From assembly GCA_964517495.1 (NCBI GenBank), contig CAZFER010000014.1, positions 41,011-105,010 on the forward strand: a DNA stretch of 64,000 nucleotides. Direction: 5' to 3'. This DNA is from CAZFER01 sp964517495. GTDB lineage: Bacteria; Hinthialibacterota; Hinthialibacteria; Hinthialibacterales; Hinthialibacteraceae. Under the pieces are notes generated by a model. The model saw only the letters and a list, made by a program, of their open reading frames with translations, was not told the origin of the DNA and did no database searches. This document shows positions 23,597 through 32,914 of the stretch, piece by piece. Position 1 is the stretch's first letter; every line of letters starts with the position of its first letter. Position numbers and translations under genes: made by a program.

Positions 23597-25027
23597 ATGC
23601 AGACGCAATTACAAAACGTATTATACATATTTATTAGCCTTCTGGTAATCGAGGCAAGTTTAAGTCCATCACATTCTCAAACCACAATTGATGAACTGCT
23701 CCCCAATAAGGAACAGCTTAGCATCCCCATCAATAAATCTGTCATTGTCAAACTCACCACACCTGCTGAGCGAGTTTCAGTGGTGGCGGCAGAAATCGCC
23801 GATGTACAAATTATTGAACCAACCCAAATAATGGTCTCCGCCTTATCGGTGGGTGAAACCAGCCTGATCATCTGGACAGAAAGTGGCGAAATCCGCACCA
23901 TCGATCTGAAAGTCAAGTGGAATACCTCTGCTATAAAAGAAACCATCAATACAATCCTGCCGGATGAAGCGATTGATGTGGTTTCGCTGGATAACGGTGT
24001 TGCCCTTACCGGCAAGGTGAGGAATATCGAATCGGTTCCCCAGGCGATGGATATTACACAATCCTATTCACCTCAAGTCGTAAACTTATTGGAAATGCCC
24101 GGTGTTCATCAAGTGTTGTTAAAAGTCAAAATCGCCGAAGTGGCATCAAATTTTCGCCATGAAAAAGGATTTAATTTCCTGATTAACAATGGCTCGGTCA
24201 GCGGGGGAAATGTGATGAGTGATTTAATCTCCGGTGATCTTTCCGGTGGGAATGTATCGATGACCGAAGCGGTCACCATGTTTTTTTCTATTTCGAATGG
24301 TGATGTCAGTTCATTCATTCAAGCGCTTGAAGAACGCGGGTGGTTTCACATCCATGCTCAGCCGAATTTGATAGCCCGCAGTGGCGAGACTGCCAGTTTC
24401 CTGGCGGGTGGTGAATATCCGATACCCGTAGTTCAAAGTGGGCTGAATTCCAATGCCATTACCATTGAATACAAAGAGTTTGGAGTAAAACTACAATTCA
24501 CACCGACTATCCTATCCGAGAAAACTGTGCAATTGGATATCGAACCTGAAGTCAGCGACCTTGATTTTTCCAACGGTGTGCAAATCAGCGGATTTACCAT
24601 TCCCACATTATTAACCCGGCGCGTACACACAGTCGTACGTTTAAATGAAGGTCAGACCTTTGCCATTGCCGGGTTACTCAACCGAACCGGCCAGAATACC
24701 AAACGTAAAGTTCCGGGTGTGGGTGATATCCCCTTGCTGGGGCACCTTTTCCGCGGAAAGGAAATTTCCGAACAACAAACCGAACTGCTGGTAATGGTCA
24801 CTCCCCATTTGATCGCCCCCTTGGATGAAAATGAGAAAACCATACTCCCCGAACCGCTGGAATTTGAAAATCTACAACTGCATAAACAGAATCAAAAACA
24901 TTCAAAAGTCCCATCAACGAAACAACAAACCATCAACAACATAAAGAACGATAAAAGCGTAAATAATGACCATTTCAACACCTATGCCGCCAGCCGTGAA
25001 CGAATGAAACGCAGGATGAAGTGGTAA
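23597..25027 (+). CDS. cpaC: Tad secretin CpaC/RcpA
   Basis: 476 residues with a signal peptide. The N-terminal secretin N-domain (IPINKSVIVKLTTPAERVSV) precedes a BON-like region and the beta-barrel-forming secretin domain (SGETASFLAGGEYPIPV, VGDIPLLGHLFRG, QQTELLVMVTPHLIAPL). It forms the outer-membrane channel for the pilus, which supports a Gram-negative envelope. The C-terminal ~60 residues are basic, Gln/Asn-rich and unlike typical CpaC. It is separated from cpaB by 117 bases without a gene. Confidence 0.93.
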   Translation: MQTQLQNVLYIFISLLVIEASLSPSHSQTTIDELLPNKEQLSIPINKSVIVKLTTPAERVSVVAAEIADVQIIEPTQIMVSALSVGETSLIIWTESGEIRTIDLKVKWNTSAIKETINTILPDEAIDVVSLDNGVALTGKVRNIESVPQAMDITQSYSPQVVNLLEMPGVHQVLLKVKIAEVASNFRHEKGFNFLINNGSVSGGNVMSDLISGDLSGGNVSMTEAVTMFFSISNGDVSSFIQALEERGWFHIHAQPNLIARSGETASFLAGGEYPIPVVQSGLNSNAITIEYKEFGVKLQFTPTILSEKTVQLDIEPEVSDLDFSNGVQISGFTIPTLLTRRVHTVVRLNEGQTFAIAGLLNRTGQNTKRKVPGVGDIPLLGHLFRGKEISEQQTELLVMVTPHLIAPLDENEKTILPEPLEFENLQLHKQNQKHSKVPSTKQQTINNIKNDKSVNNDHFNTYAASRERMKRRMKW

Positions 25028-25031
25028 ATAA

Positions 25032-26273
25032 ATGGTGAAAAAAATGATGCAGCAATCGAAAGCAAATACAAATACAGAAAAAGGCAGCGTTATTGTATTG
25101 GTTGCAGTAACCCTGACACTGATGATGATCTCCATCGCTATGACGGCGGATGTAGGACTCGTTTTGCTGACCAAAAACGAACTGCAAAATGCTGCCGATG
25201 CCGCCGCCCTGGCCGGAGCAGCTCAGTTGATCGATGAAGATTATTTGACTGGATCGCCCGATCCAACCGATGATATCATCGATGCACGAGATTCCGCGGA
25301 ACAGTATGCAAACTACAATCAAGCCCGCAAACAACCGATCCTACTTGACCGTAACGACAGCAACGATATTGAAGGTGGTATTGTTGTAGGTTTTATCGAT
25401 AATCCCTTCGATTTGGAAAGTTCATTCCAAACAGAGGATGTTGACGAATACAATTCAGTCCTGGTCAAAACCGAACTATCGCAAAACATCAATGGACCGT
25501 TAAGTTTATTATTTAGTGCTTTCACAGGTATTGACACGATCAATGTGAAAGCCACCACAGTTGCCTCGATTAATGATCATATTCTTGGCTTTCATGTTGA
25601 AGCAGGAGGACGACTTCCCCTTCTTCCATTTACAGTTTATGTACATGCTTTCAATGAAGCCGTTGATCATGATAATCACCCTCCGGATAATCCTTGCCTC
25701 CATGAGCCTGATGTGGATCATTATGCCTATTCTGAGGAAACGGGTTCTGTTTCTGAATGCTATGGTGATGGAATACCTGAATTAAAACTTTACCCCAACA
25801 GCACGGATGTCTGTGATTTGCCACAAGCATCCGGGAACTTTGGTACTATCGATATCGGACCAGAAAACAATTCTACTTCCGATCTGATCGACCAAATATT
25901 GAATGGTGTTAAAGCAGAAGATCTGGAGATGGCCGGAGGGATGATCTTAAACGATGATGATGGAGATGGAATTTATTCCCGATGGTTCAATGCCGATCCT
26001 GGTGTAAGTACAGCCATTAAATCGGCCCTAACTGATATAATTGGCCAGCGCCGCATAATCTCCCTTCATCGCGATGTAACCGGAAGTGGGGATGGCACAT
26101 ATTATGAAGTCATTCGTTTCGTTAGTGTACGTGTGATGGATGTCCATATGACCGGAAAATTAGCAAATCGCCACGTTACAGTTCAACCATGTCATTTTGT
26201 TATCGACAACGCCATTGTCCATCCGGATGGGCCAAAATCAGGCTACGTGTATGGAATGGCGATTACAAGGTAA
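25032..26273 (+). CDS. tadG: TadG-like pilus assembly protein
   Basis: 413 residues. The N-terminal EKGSVIVLVAVTLTLMMISI helix and ADVGLVLLTKNELQNAADAA then ALAGAAQLI are the hallmark of TadG/TadE-like Tad proteins. A long extracytoplasmic part with several Cys residues and no recognised von Willebrand domain follows. It starts four bases after cpaC. Its role is probably in minor-pilin or adhesion functions. Confidence 0.88.
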   Translation: MVKKMMQQSKANTNTEKGSVIVLVAVTLTLMMISIAMTADVGLVLLTKNELQNAADAAALAGAAQLIDEDYLTGSPDPTDDIIDARDSAEQYANYNQARKQPILLDRNDSNDIEGGIVVGFIDNPFDLESSFQTEDVDEYNSVLVKTELSQNINGPLSLLFSAFTGIDTINVKATTVASINDHILGFHVEAGGRLPLLPFTVYVHAFNEAVDHDNHPPDNPCLHEPDVDHYAYSEETGSVSECYGDGIPELKLYPNSTDVCDLPQASGNFGTIDIGPENNSTSDLIDQILNGVKAEDLEMAGGMILNDDDGDGIYSRWFNADPGVSTAIKSALTDIIGQRRIISLHRDVTGSGDGTYYEVIRFVSVRVMDVHMTGKLANRHVTVQPCHFVIDNAIVHPDGPKSGYVYGMAITR

Positions 26274-26277
26274 TCAC

Positions 26278-27534
26278 ATGATGAATCATTCTGAATACCG
26301 AGGTGTACCCATGGCATCACAACTCAATCTCAAAACCACTCCAAATTCAATGGCATCGTTTCGATCCGTTATCATAGATCATGACCACAATCAATTGGTT
26401 GTAACGTCCCAAGCCCTGGCATCTTTCGATTTCATCGAGATTCTGGCGGAAAGCACCTCGCATTCGATGATCGATTCTTTGATCGAACACCATAAACCGG
26501 ATCATCTCTTTATTCACATCGATGAATCCAATGTCGAACGTATCAAAGACCTACGCCGGAAACATGCTAAACTCAAAATCATCGTCATGGGCCAACCCAC
26601 CAATGCTGACCTGGTACTGCGCTGTTTTCGCAGCGGGGCGGATGAGTTTTTAACCACACCATTGCAGCATACTGAACTGCTTTCCACCCTGGAACGTCTG
26701 CGAGTCAAGGACAACCAAAACCAAACTGTAAAAACCCATAATGGCCGAGTTATTGGCATCTGGGGCAGCCGGGGTGGATGTGGAACCAGCACCCTGGCCT
26801 TGAATCTGGCCGATCTTATTAACCATTCCAAATCTGCAATTGTGGTGGATTTCCATCCAAGACAAGGCGACCTTCGCTATTTTATGGATATTGAACCGGC
26901 CTTCACCTTGCGCGACATCGCAGAAACCTACGAACGATTTGATGATATTTTGATTGACAGTGTCACCACCCAATTAAAAAGCGGCCTGCATCTTTTATTA
27001 CAACCCAATGATGAACCGGGATTTCATCTGAATGCATCCATGATGACAGCCCTTATTGAATACTTGCAAACCCGTTATTCATTCGTGGTGTTGGATTTGG
27101 GATGTGAATACGAAAATCTAAGCCATGTCTCAGTTTTATTGGATGACTTATACCTCATCTTGAAACAGGATATGGCTGCCCTGTTTATGGCGACTCAAAA
27201 ATTACAGTTTATAAACGAATCAGGATTTGACATGAAACATTGCCAAATCGTCATCAACACATTTCACCCAAAAGCCTCGCTTCCACTGAAGCGAATGGCC
27301 AAAGTCCTGAGACAACCCAACCCCATTACAATTCGTGAAGACGTAAAAAACTGTATGAACGCCATTAATCGTGGCGTGCTGTTATCGGATTTATCAAAAT
27401 GGGGCAAAGCCTATAAGGATATTAAACGTTGGAGCACATCTTTGCTGAAAACACCAAAACCACAACCTGAAAGCCTTCATCAGAATGCCACCTTGCCATC
27501 ACTGGTGATGGCAAAATCGGCATTAGCCCATTGA
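26278..27534 (+). CDS. cpaE: CpaE/TadZ-like localisation ATPase with degenerate Walker A
   Basis: 418 residues. An N-terminal atypical receiver-like domain (about residues 25-130) is followed by a MinD/ParA-type P-loop domain: IGIWGSRGGCGTSTLALNLA, VVDFHPRQGDLRYFMDI, FVVLDLGCEYENLS. The deviant Walker A usually reads KGGxGKT/S; here the second lysine is Thr and the first Arg, as in other TadZ proteins with weak or absent ATPase activity. TadZ/CpaE places the pilus machine at the pole and binds the TadA ATPase. The start is ambiguous: ATG 26278/26281 after AAGGTAA, or ATG 26311 after GAGGT. Confidence 0.88.
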   Translation: MMNHSEYRGVPMASQLNLKTTPNSMASFRSVIIDHDHNQLVVTSQALASFDFIEILAESTSHSMIDSLIEHHKPDHLFIHIDESNVERIKDLRRKHAKLKIIVMGQPTNADLVLRCFRSGADEFLTTPLQHTELLSTLERLRVKDNQNQTVKTHNGRVIGIWGSRGGCGTSTLALNLADLINHSKSAIVVDFHPRQGDLRYFMDIEPAFTLRDIAETYERFDDILIDSVTTQLKSGLHLLLQPNDEPGFHLNASMMTALIEYLQTRYSFVVLDLGCEYENLSHVSVLLDDLYLILKQDMAALFMATQKLQFINESGFDMKHCQIVINTFHPKASLPLKRMAKVLRQPNPITIREDVKNCMNAINRGVLLSDLSKWGKAYKDIKRWSTSLLKTPKPQPESLHQNATLPSLVMAKSALAH

Positions 27535-27559
27535 ATATTATTAGAAAGGTTCAAAAACA

Positions 27560-28900
27560 ATGAATACGAACCTGGCCACCTTAGATATGGATCATTCATC
27601 CGCCGCTCGCCAGTCGCGGTTAAATGAGCTCAAAATCGATATTCACCGCCGTTTGATCGACCGGCTTGATCTGGGGCGAATCACCGATCAAAACAAGGAG
27701 CAGGTCAAACAACAGGTTAAACCAGCCATCCTGGAAATGATCGCCTCCCAACCAGCGGCATTAAACGGCAAAGAACGCATGGGCATTGCCGAGGAAATCC
27801 TTGACGAAATCTTTGGATTCGGCCCTCTTGAACCTTTGTTGCAGGATAACGATATTTCCGATATTTTGGTCAACAATTTCCGGGAAATTTATGTAGAAAA
27901 AAAAGGCCGGCTGCAGAAAGTCAATTCACGTTTTCGCGATGACCGCCACCTCTTGCAAATCATCGATCGCATTGTATCAAGGGTAGGACGGCGGGTGGAT
28001 GAAACCATGCCCATGGTGGATGCCCGTTTGCCTGATGGCTCACGCGTTAATGCGATCATCCCCCCTCTCGCATTAAATGGACCATCCATGTCAATACGCC
28101 GCTTTGGGGTTAATCCTCTAAAATTGGACGACCTGATCAACAACAAGTCCATTATCCCAGAAATGGTGGAATTTTTAGAAGGTGCTGTTCGCGCCAAACT
28201 AAACATGCTCATCTCAGGTGGGACCGGTTCAGGTAAAACCACTTTGCTAAATATCCTCACCTCCTTCATCCCACCCAATGAACGCATCATCACCATCGAA
28301 GATTCAGCCGAGCTCATTCTTCAACAACCCCATGTGGTACGCCTGGAAACTCGTCCACCCAATATCGAGGGAAAAGGCGCCATCACCCAGCGGGACTTGT
28401 TATTCAATTGCCTCCGGATGCGTCCTGATCGCATCATCCTTGGAGAAGTTCGCGGTGCCGAAGCATTGGATATGCTTCAAGCCATGAATACCGGCCATGA
28501 AGGTTCATTAACAACCATCCACGCCAACACCCCACGTGATGCGCTCAGCCGGATTGAAACCATGGTATCAATGAGTGGATTGGAAATCCCCATCCGTGTT
28601 GTCCGCCAACAAATTGGCTCGGCCATCAACCTAATCATTCAGGCATCCCGCCTGATGGACGGACGGCGGCGCGTTACATCGATATCTGAAGTCGTGGGGA
28701 TGGAAGGGGAAATTATCACCATGCAGGAAATTTTTCAATTCCGTCAGGAAAACGTGGATGCGGAAGGAAACGTACACGGTTCCTATGTTGCGTCCGGCAT
28801 AAGGCCACGATGTATGGCCAAGTTGGAAGCAGCTGGGATTCGCCTGTCACCCGAACTTTTCCGGCCAGGCGCCAAAGTAAGAGTGGGAGCACCATCATGA
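27560..28900 (+). CDS. cpaF: Tad secretion ATPase CpaF/TadA
   Basis: 446 residues, a hexameric type II/IV secretion ATPase. The N-terminal region is followed by Walker A (GGTGSGKTTLLNIL), the Asp box (IITIEDSAEL), Walker B (MRPDRIILGEVRGAEALDML) and the His box (GHEGSLTTIHANTPRDAL). It powers Flp pilus assembly together with TadB and TadC. The TGA overlaps the ATG of tadB by four bases, implying coupled translation. Confidence 0.96.
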   Translation: MNTNLATLDMDHSSAARQSRLNELKIDIHRRLIDRLDLGRITDQNKEQVKQQVKPAILEMIASQPAALNGKERMGIAEEILDEIFGFGPLEPLLQDNDISDILVNNFREIYVEKKGRLQKVNSRFRDDRHLLQIIDRIVSRVGRRVDETMPMVDARLPDGSRVNAIIPPLALNGPSMSIRRFGVNPLKLDDLINNKSIIPEMVEFLEGAVRAKLNMLISGGTGSGKTTLLNILTSFIPPNERIITIEDSAELILQQPHVVRLETRPPNIEGKGAITQRDLLFNCLRMRPDRIILGEVRGAEALDMLQAMNTGHEGSLTTIHANTPRDALSRIETMVSMSGLEIPIRVVRQQIGSAINLIIQASRLMDGRRRVTSISEVVGMEGEIITMQEIFQFRQENVDAEGNVHGSYVASGIRPRCMAKLEAAGIRLSPELFRPGAKVRVGAPS

Positions 28901-29868
28901 CAGCATTAACAGCGTTTATAATCACGTTTATTTTTTCTACTTTATGCGTTGCCTGTTTAGCTTACTTCGTCTACATAATGCTTTTTGCTCATCGAGCAGC
29001 CGTTCAAAAACGTATCAAAAACATTGATCCTTCTCTTTTTTCGGGAGGATCATACGACCAAACACTTGCATTACTCAAAAAAGACAAAACCTGGACAAGT
29101 GAAGAGATGTTTTCTGATGTCCCTCCCCTGCTCAACCTCCCGTTGCTACTTCAGCAAGCGGGTATGCAGCAGGATGCTGTTTCATGGTTCATAAAATGCC
29201 TTATCTTTGCTGGTATATCGGGATTGATCTGTCTCCTCATTACACAAAATATTCTCCTTGCTATTAGTGTTTCAGTCATAGCGATTGCCATTCCTTATAT
29301 ATCCATTTTTATGAAGCGAAAAAAACGCCTGGCTGCTTTCGAAGCCGGCTTGGCTCAAGCGCTGGAAATCATTGGCCGATCCCTGCGTGCCGGGCACCCC
29401 ATATCCATGGGGCTTAAGATGGTTTCGACTGAATTACCCGATCCGATCGGCATGGAATTTGGCCGCTTGTTTCATGAGTTGCAGGTTGGTTTGCCCATTG
29501 AAGATGCACTTCGATCACTCGCCCGCCGTGTACCGTTGCTTGATGTGCGCTTTTTTGTGCTCTCGGTGATCATTCAACATCAAACCGGGGGTGACTTAGC
29601 GGAAGTATTGGACAATCTATCGAAAGTTATTCGCGACCGTTTTAAAGTCTTGGGCCAGGTAAAGGCCCTAACTGCAGAAGGCCGTCTGTCAGGCTGGGTG
29701 CTAAGTATTTTGCCTTTCTTCGTCTTCTGCCTCATTTTATTTATTAATCCTCAATATGCGCTCTTACTGCTTAAATCCGAACTTGGACAACGCATGCTGG
29801 CGGTTTCGATCATTATGCAAATTATCGGAATATTTGTTATTCGTAAAATCGTCAATATAAAGGTATAA
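28897..29868 (+). CDS. tadB: Tad inner-membrane platform protein TadB
   Basis: 323 residues when started at ATG 28897, which overlaps the cpaF stop. There are N-terminal and central transmembrane helices, then the T2SF domain (GLAQALEIIGRSLRAGHPIS, FHELQVGLPIEDALRSLARR) and a C-terminal helix pair. It is the platform protein that works with CpaF and TadC. A longer frame from 28810 lies inside cpaF and is not credible. Confidence 0.93.
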   Translation: MTALTAFIITFIFSTLCVACLAYFVYIMLFAHRAAVQKRIKNIDPSLFSGGSYDQTLALLKKDKTWTSEEMFSDVPPLLNLPLLLQQAGMQQDAVSWFIKCLIFAGISGLICLLITQNILLAISVSVIAIAIPYISIFMKRKKRLAAFEAGLAQALEIIGRSLRAGHPISMGLKMVSTELPDPIGMEFGRLFHELQVGLPIEDALRSLARRVPLLDVRFFVLSVIIQHQTGGDLAEVLDNLSKVIRDRFKVLGQVKALTAEGRLSGWVLSILPFFVFCLILFINPQYALLLLKSELGQRMLAVSIIMQIIGIFVIRKIVNIKV

Positions 29869-29871
29869 ATC

Positions 29872-30792
29872 ATGGCTTGGATCATATTAATCACCTTTAC
29901 ATCCGTTTTTTTGGCTATTATTGGACTCGCCACCCTAATCGGAGTTGTGAAAAGCCCTGTGGAAGAGCGAATCGACCGGCTTTATCATCCCAAAAAACAT
30001 ATGTCGGATATATCCACGCCTGCCTTTTATTCCGATAACTCTTTTCTCTCCTGGCTGGGAAAACGTATGGCCCCGAATGATCCCAAACAACGCAGCCTCA
30101 GTAAGCAACGATTGGCGATGGCTGGGTATTACAGCGATGCATCCTACAACGCCTACTGGGGTATTAAAATTGTGGCTATGATTGGCCTACCACTGCTGGT
30201 TTTCTTTCTATTCTCAGTTCAACCCGGTTCGATTAAACAAGCGTTTTATCCGATCATTATTTCCATTGGCTTGGGCATGTTTCTCCCTGATATCATGCTT
30301 CAAATCAAAAAGCGCCAACGGCAGGAACAAATCTTTTGTGGCTTGCCCGATGCCTTGGATTTGTTAGTGGTCTGTATTGAAGCAGGGCTTGGATTGGATG
30401 CCGCCATGCAAAAAGTCAGTGAAGAATTTCACTTGAGCAATCGTGTGCTTAGCGATGAATTGAATTTATGCTGCTCAACCATTCGTATGGGGCATCCCAG
30501 GAATGAAGCCCTGCATGATTTGGGTGAACGAACGGGGGTGTTGGATTTAAAGGCGCTGGTCGCTGTTCTTATTCAAGCGGATCGATTTGGAACCAGCATG
30601 GCGAAAGCCCTGCGCGTCCACGCCGAAGATATGCGGACTCGGCGGCGGCAGAGAGCGGAAGAAATGGCCGCCAAAACCACCGTCAAACTGATTTTCCCGC
30701 TGGTGCTGTTTATCTTTCCCGCCATCTTCGTGGTGCTAGCCGGGCCAGCCATTATTCGGATCATCGATATGTTTGCCACACACTCAATGTAA
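29872..30792 (+). CDS. tadC: Tad inner-membrane platform protein TadC
   Basis: 306 residues with an N-terminal helix, a second pair of helices around residues 100-140, then the T2SF domain (GLPDALDLLVVCIEAGLGLD, LNLCCSTIRMGHPRNEALHD) and the typical C-terminal ending KTTVKLIFPLVLFIFPAIFV. It partners TadB in the membrane and starts four bases after it. Confidence 0.94.
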   Translation: MAWIILITFTSVFLAIIGLATLIGVVKSPVEERIDRLYHPKKHMSDISTPAFYSDNSFLSWLGKRMAPNDPKQRSLSKQRLAMAGYYSDASYNAYWGIKIVAMIGLPLLVFFLFSVQPGSIKQAFYPIIISIGLGMFLPDIMLQIKKRQRQEQIFCGLPDALDLLVVCIEAGLGLDAAMQKVSEEFHLSNRVLSDELNLCCSTIRMGHPRNEALHDLGERTGVLDLKALVAVLIQADRFGTSMAKALRVHAEDMRTRRRQRAEEMAAKTTVKLIFPLVLFIFPAIFVVLAGPAIIRIIDMFATHSM

Positions 30793-30806
30793 AAGGAGCC
30801 AATCAG

Positions 30807-31451
30807 ATGAAACATATTCAGTACCCTTTATTCATTCTTCTTATTTTCGTCGGTTGCGGAAGCAATCCCAAAAAAGAGAATTGGGCCATTATACCATCCA
30901 ACGGAGAGGAAATCTTTACACCCTTCGATAAAATGGTTGCCAATGCACGGCAGCCGGAACACACCCTCGGCCATGTCTATTTCGATTTCGATCAGGCTCA
31001 ATTAACGTCCAATGCCAAAGAATTGCTCAATGATATGGCCAATACCATCAATGCAAGGCCCGGCACTGTCGTCATCGAAGGACATACCGATCATGTAAAC
31101 AGCCATTCATACAATCAAAAACTATCCGCCCAGCGCGCTTTGGCGGTTGCCAACTATCTAACCAGCGCCGGCGTGTGGGAAGAACGTCTTCATATAAACT
31201 ATTTTGGTGAATCTCGACCCACCGCCACCAATTGGCAGGATGAAGGCCGCGCCCTGAATCGGCGAGTCACGCTAAAAATGTTTCCCCTGGGCGAAGGGAT
31301 GTCCGGCCAGCAAGCCGATAACGTTTTGAAAAATATGACCCAGGGTCAAAAAAGCGAAACCCCACAACTAAATTTATTTGGAATGCCCTCTGGCAATCAA
31401 AACACTGAAGGCATGCCAGAGGGTGGCCAATCACCGTTTGGAAATCAATAA
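30807..31451 (+). CDS. OmpA-like peptidoglycan-binding lipoprotein of the Tad locus
   Basis: 214 residues. A lipoprotein signal (LIFVGC, lipidated Cys17) is followed by an OmpA C-terminal domain: VYFDFDQAQLTSNAKELLND, VVIEGHTDHVNSHSYNQKLS, GESRPTATNWQDEGRALNRR. The conserved Asp and Arg that bind meso-diaminopimelate are in the expected places. A Gln/Gly-rich tail follows. In Tad loci such lipoproteins may anchor the secretin complex to peptidoglycan (inference). It starts 14 bases after tadC and so is probably in the same operon. Confidence 0.88.
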   Translation: MKHIQYPLFILLIFVGCGSNPKKENWAIIPSNGEEIFTPFDKMVANARQPEHTLGHVYFDFDQAQLTSNAKELLNDMANTINARPGTVVIEGHTDHVNSHSYNQKLSAQRALAVANYLTSAGVWEERLHINYFGESRPTATNWQDEGRALNRRVTLKMFPLGEGMSGQQADNVLKNMTQGQKSETPQLNLFGMPSGNQNTEGMPEGGQSPFGNQ

Positions 31452-31470
31452 ATATTGGCGGTTCTGTTAT

Positions 31471-32823
31471 ATGAATACACAAACTCTTTTCCCCGATAGT
31501 GACAGGATGGATAACGCACTCCCTTCGGCTCCACGAACTCGGGCAGAATGCGGATTGTCAGAAGCCTATCTATGCGACCTCATCACCAAGCATCTTTATC
31601 GATATGGTGTGCTAAGTGGACATGAACTGGCAGCTAAAATATGTCTCCCATTTCTTATCATTGAAACCATGCTCGAGTATCTCTTAAAAGAAACCTATCT
31701 AGAAAAACGCGGTGGGAACGGACTAGGCAATTCCACTGATCGGTACGGTTTAACCGATCGTGGGAGAAACTATGCACGTGATATTTTGGAATTGGATACC
31801 TATACCGGCCCGGCACCAGTTCCATTGGATCAATATCAGTCTTACATCAAACAACATAATCTCTCTTCGATCTCCGTTACCCATCAACAATTGCGGGATT
31901 GCTGGAGTGATTTTATCATTGATGATCAACAATTGAATCAACTCGGGCCTGCGATTTGTTCAGGCAAATCCTGTTTCCTTTACGGGCCGCCAGGTACCGG
32001 CAAAACCACCCTGGCCAAAAAGATCGCCTACTATTTTGATCACTATGGCGGGCATGTGGCCATTCCTCATGCCCTTTTAGTGGGAGGGAGTGTAATTCGG
32101 TTATTTGATCCCGTTCATCATGAACACGTAATACAGCATCAATCAGATGAAGCAGATCAAATCATACGTCCAACCAGCAGTGATCAACGTTGGGTGCTTT
32201 GCAAACGGCCAGCAGTAATCGTGGGTGGAGAACTTTCACTGGATATGCTGGACCTGCGTTATAATCCCACCACCAAATATTATGAAGCACCACTGCAATT
32301 AAAAGCCAATGGTGGTGTATTTATTATCGATGATTTTGGACGGCAACTGGTTAAACCAAGGATGCTGCTGAACCGCTGGATTATTCCCCTGGAAGAACGA
32401 ATCGATTATCTTACACTTCACACCGGAAAGAAATTCGCCATTCCCTTTGAGCAACTCGTGATTTTTGCGACTAACCTTGAACCCAACGAGTTGGCAGATG
32501 AGGCATTTTTACGCCGTATACGTTATAAGATTTTTATCGGAGAACCCACCCTGGAAATCTACTTGCATATCTTCATGCATGAATGCAACAAAAAAGGATT
32601 ACACATTAACACAGATCAGCTGGAAACCATCATCTCCCAAGGTTACGCAAACCATCAACGTCCCTTGCGCGCATGTGATCCTCGTGACATTACCGATCAA
32701 ATCTATAATTACTGCACATTTCATCAACATTCATATTTCATAACGGATGAAATCCTTCGTCAGTCCATTGATCAGTATTTGTCCGATTCTATCTTAACCA
32801 CTCAATCTCAATCGTCACAATGA
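31471..32823 (+). CDS. AAA+ ATPase with N-terminal winged-helix-like region, last gene of the Tad locus
   Basis: 450 residues. The N-terminal ~110 residues (LCDLITKHLYRYGVLSGHEL, YGLTDRGRNYARDIL) resemble a winged helix. The AAA+ core has Walker A (FLYGPPGTGKTTLAKKIAYY), Walker B (GVFIIDDFGRQLV), sensor 1 (VIFATNLEPNELADEAFLRR) and a lid. It is not a secretion ATPase of the CpaF type. Its place 19 bases after the OmpA lipoprotein suggests a role in pilus regulation or assembly, but no such role can be proved from sequence. The start is ATG 31471; a longer frame from 31378 overlaps the lipoprotein gene. Confidence 0.8.
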   Translation: MNTQTLFPDSDRMDNALPSAPRTRAECGLSEAYLCDLITKHLYRYGVLSGHELAAKICLPFLIIETMLEYLLKETYLEKRGGNGLGNSTDRYGLTDRGRNYARDILELDTYTGPAPVPLDQYQSYIKQHNLSSISVTHQQLRDCWSDFIIDDQQLNQLGPAICSGKSCFLYGPPGTGKTTLAKKIAYYFDHYGGHVAIPHALLVGGSVIRLFDPVHHEHVIQHQSDEADQIIRPTSSDQRWVLCKRPAVIVGGELSLDMLDLRYNPTTKYYEAPLQLKANGGVFIIDDFGRQLVKPRMLLNRWIIPLEERIDYLTLHTGKKFAIPFEQLVIFATNLEPNELADEAFLRRIRYKIFIGEPTLEIYLHIFMHECNKKGLHINTDQLETIISQGYANHQRPLRACDPRDITDQIYNYCTFHQHSYFITDEILRQSIDQYLSDSILTTQSQSSQ

Positions 32824-32914
32824 TTCGATGTAAAATGGATTCCAAACGTTGAGCCTTTACCCAGTTCGCTATCCAGGCTAATTTCATACCCTAATAAATC
32901 GGCAAGTGAACGAG

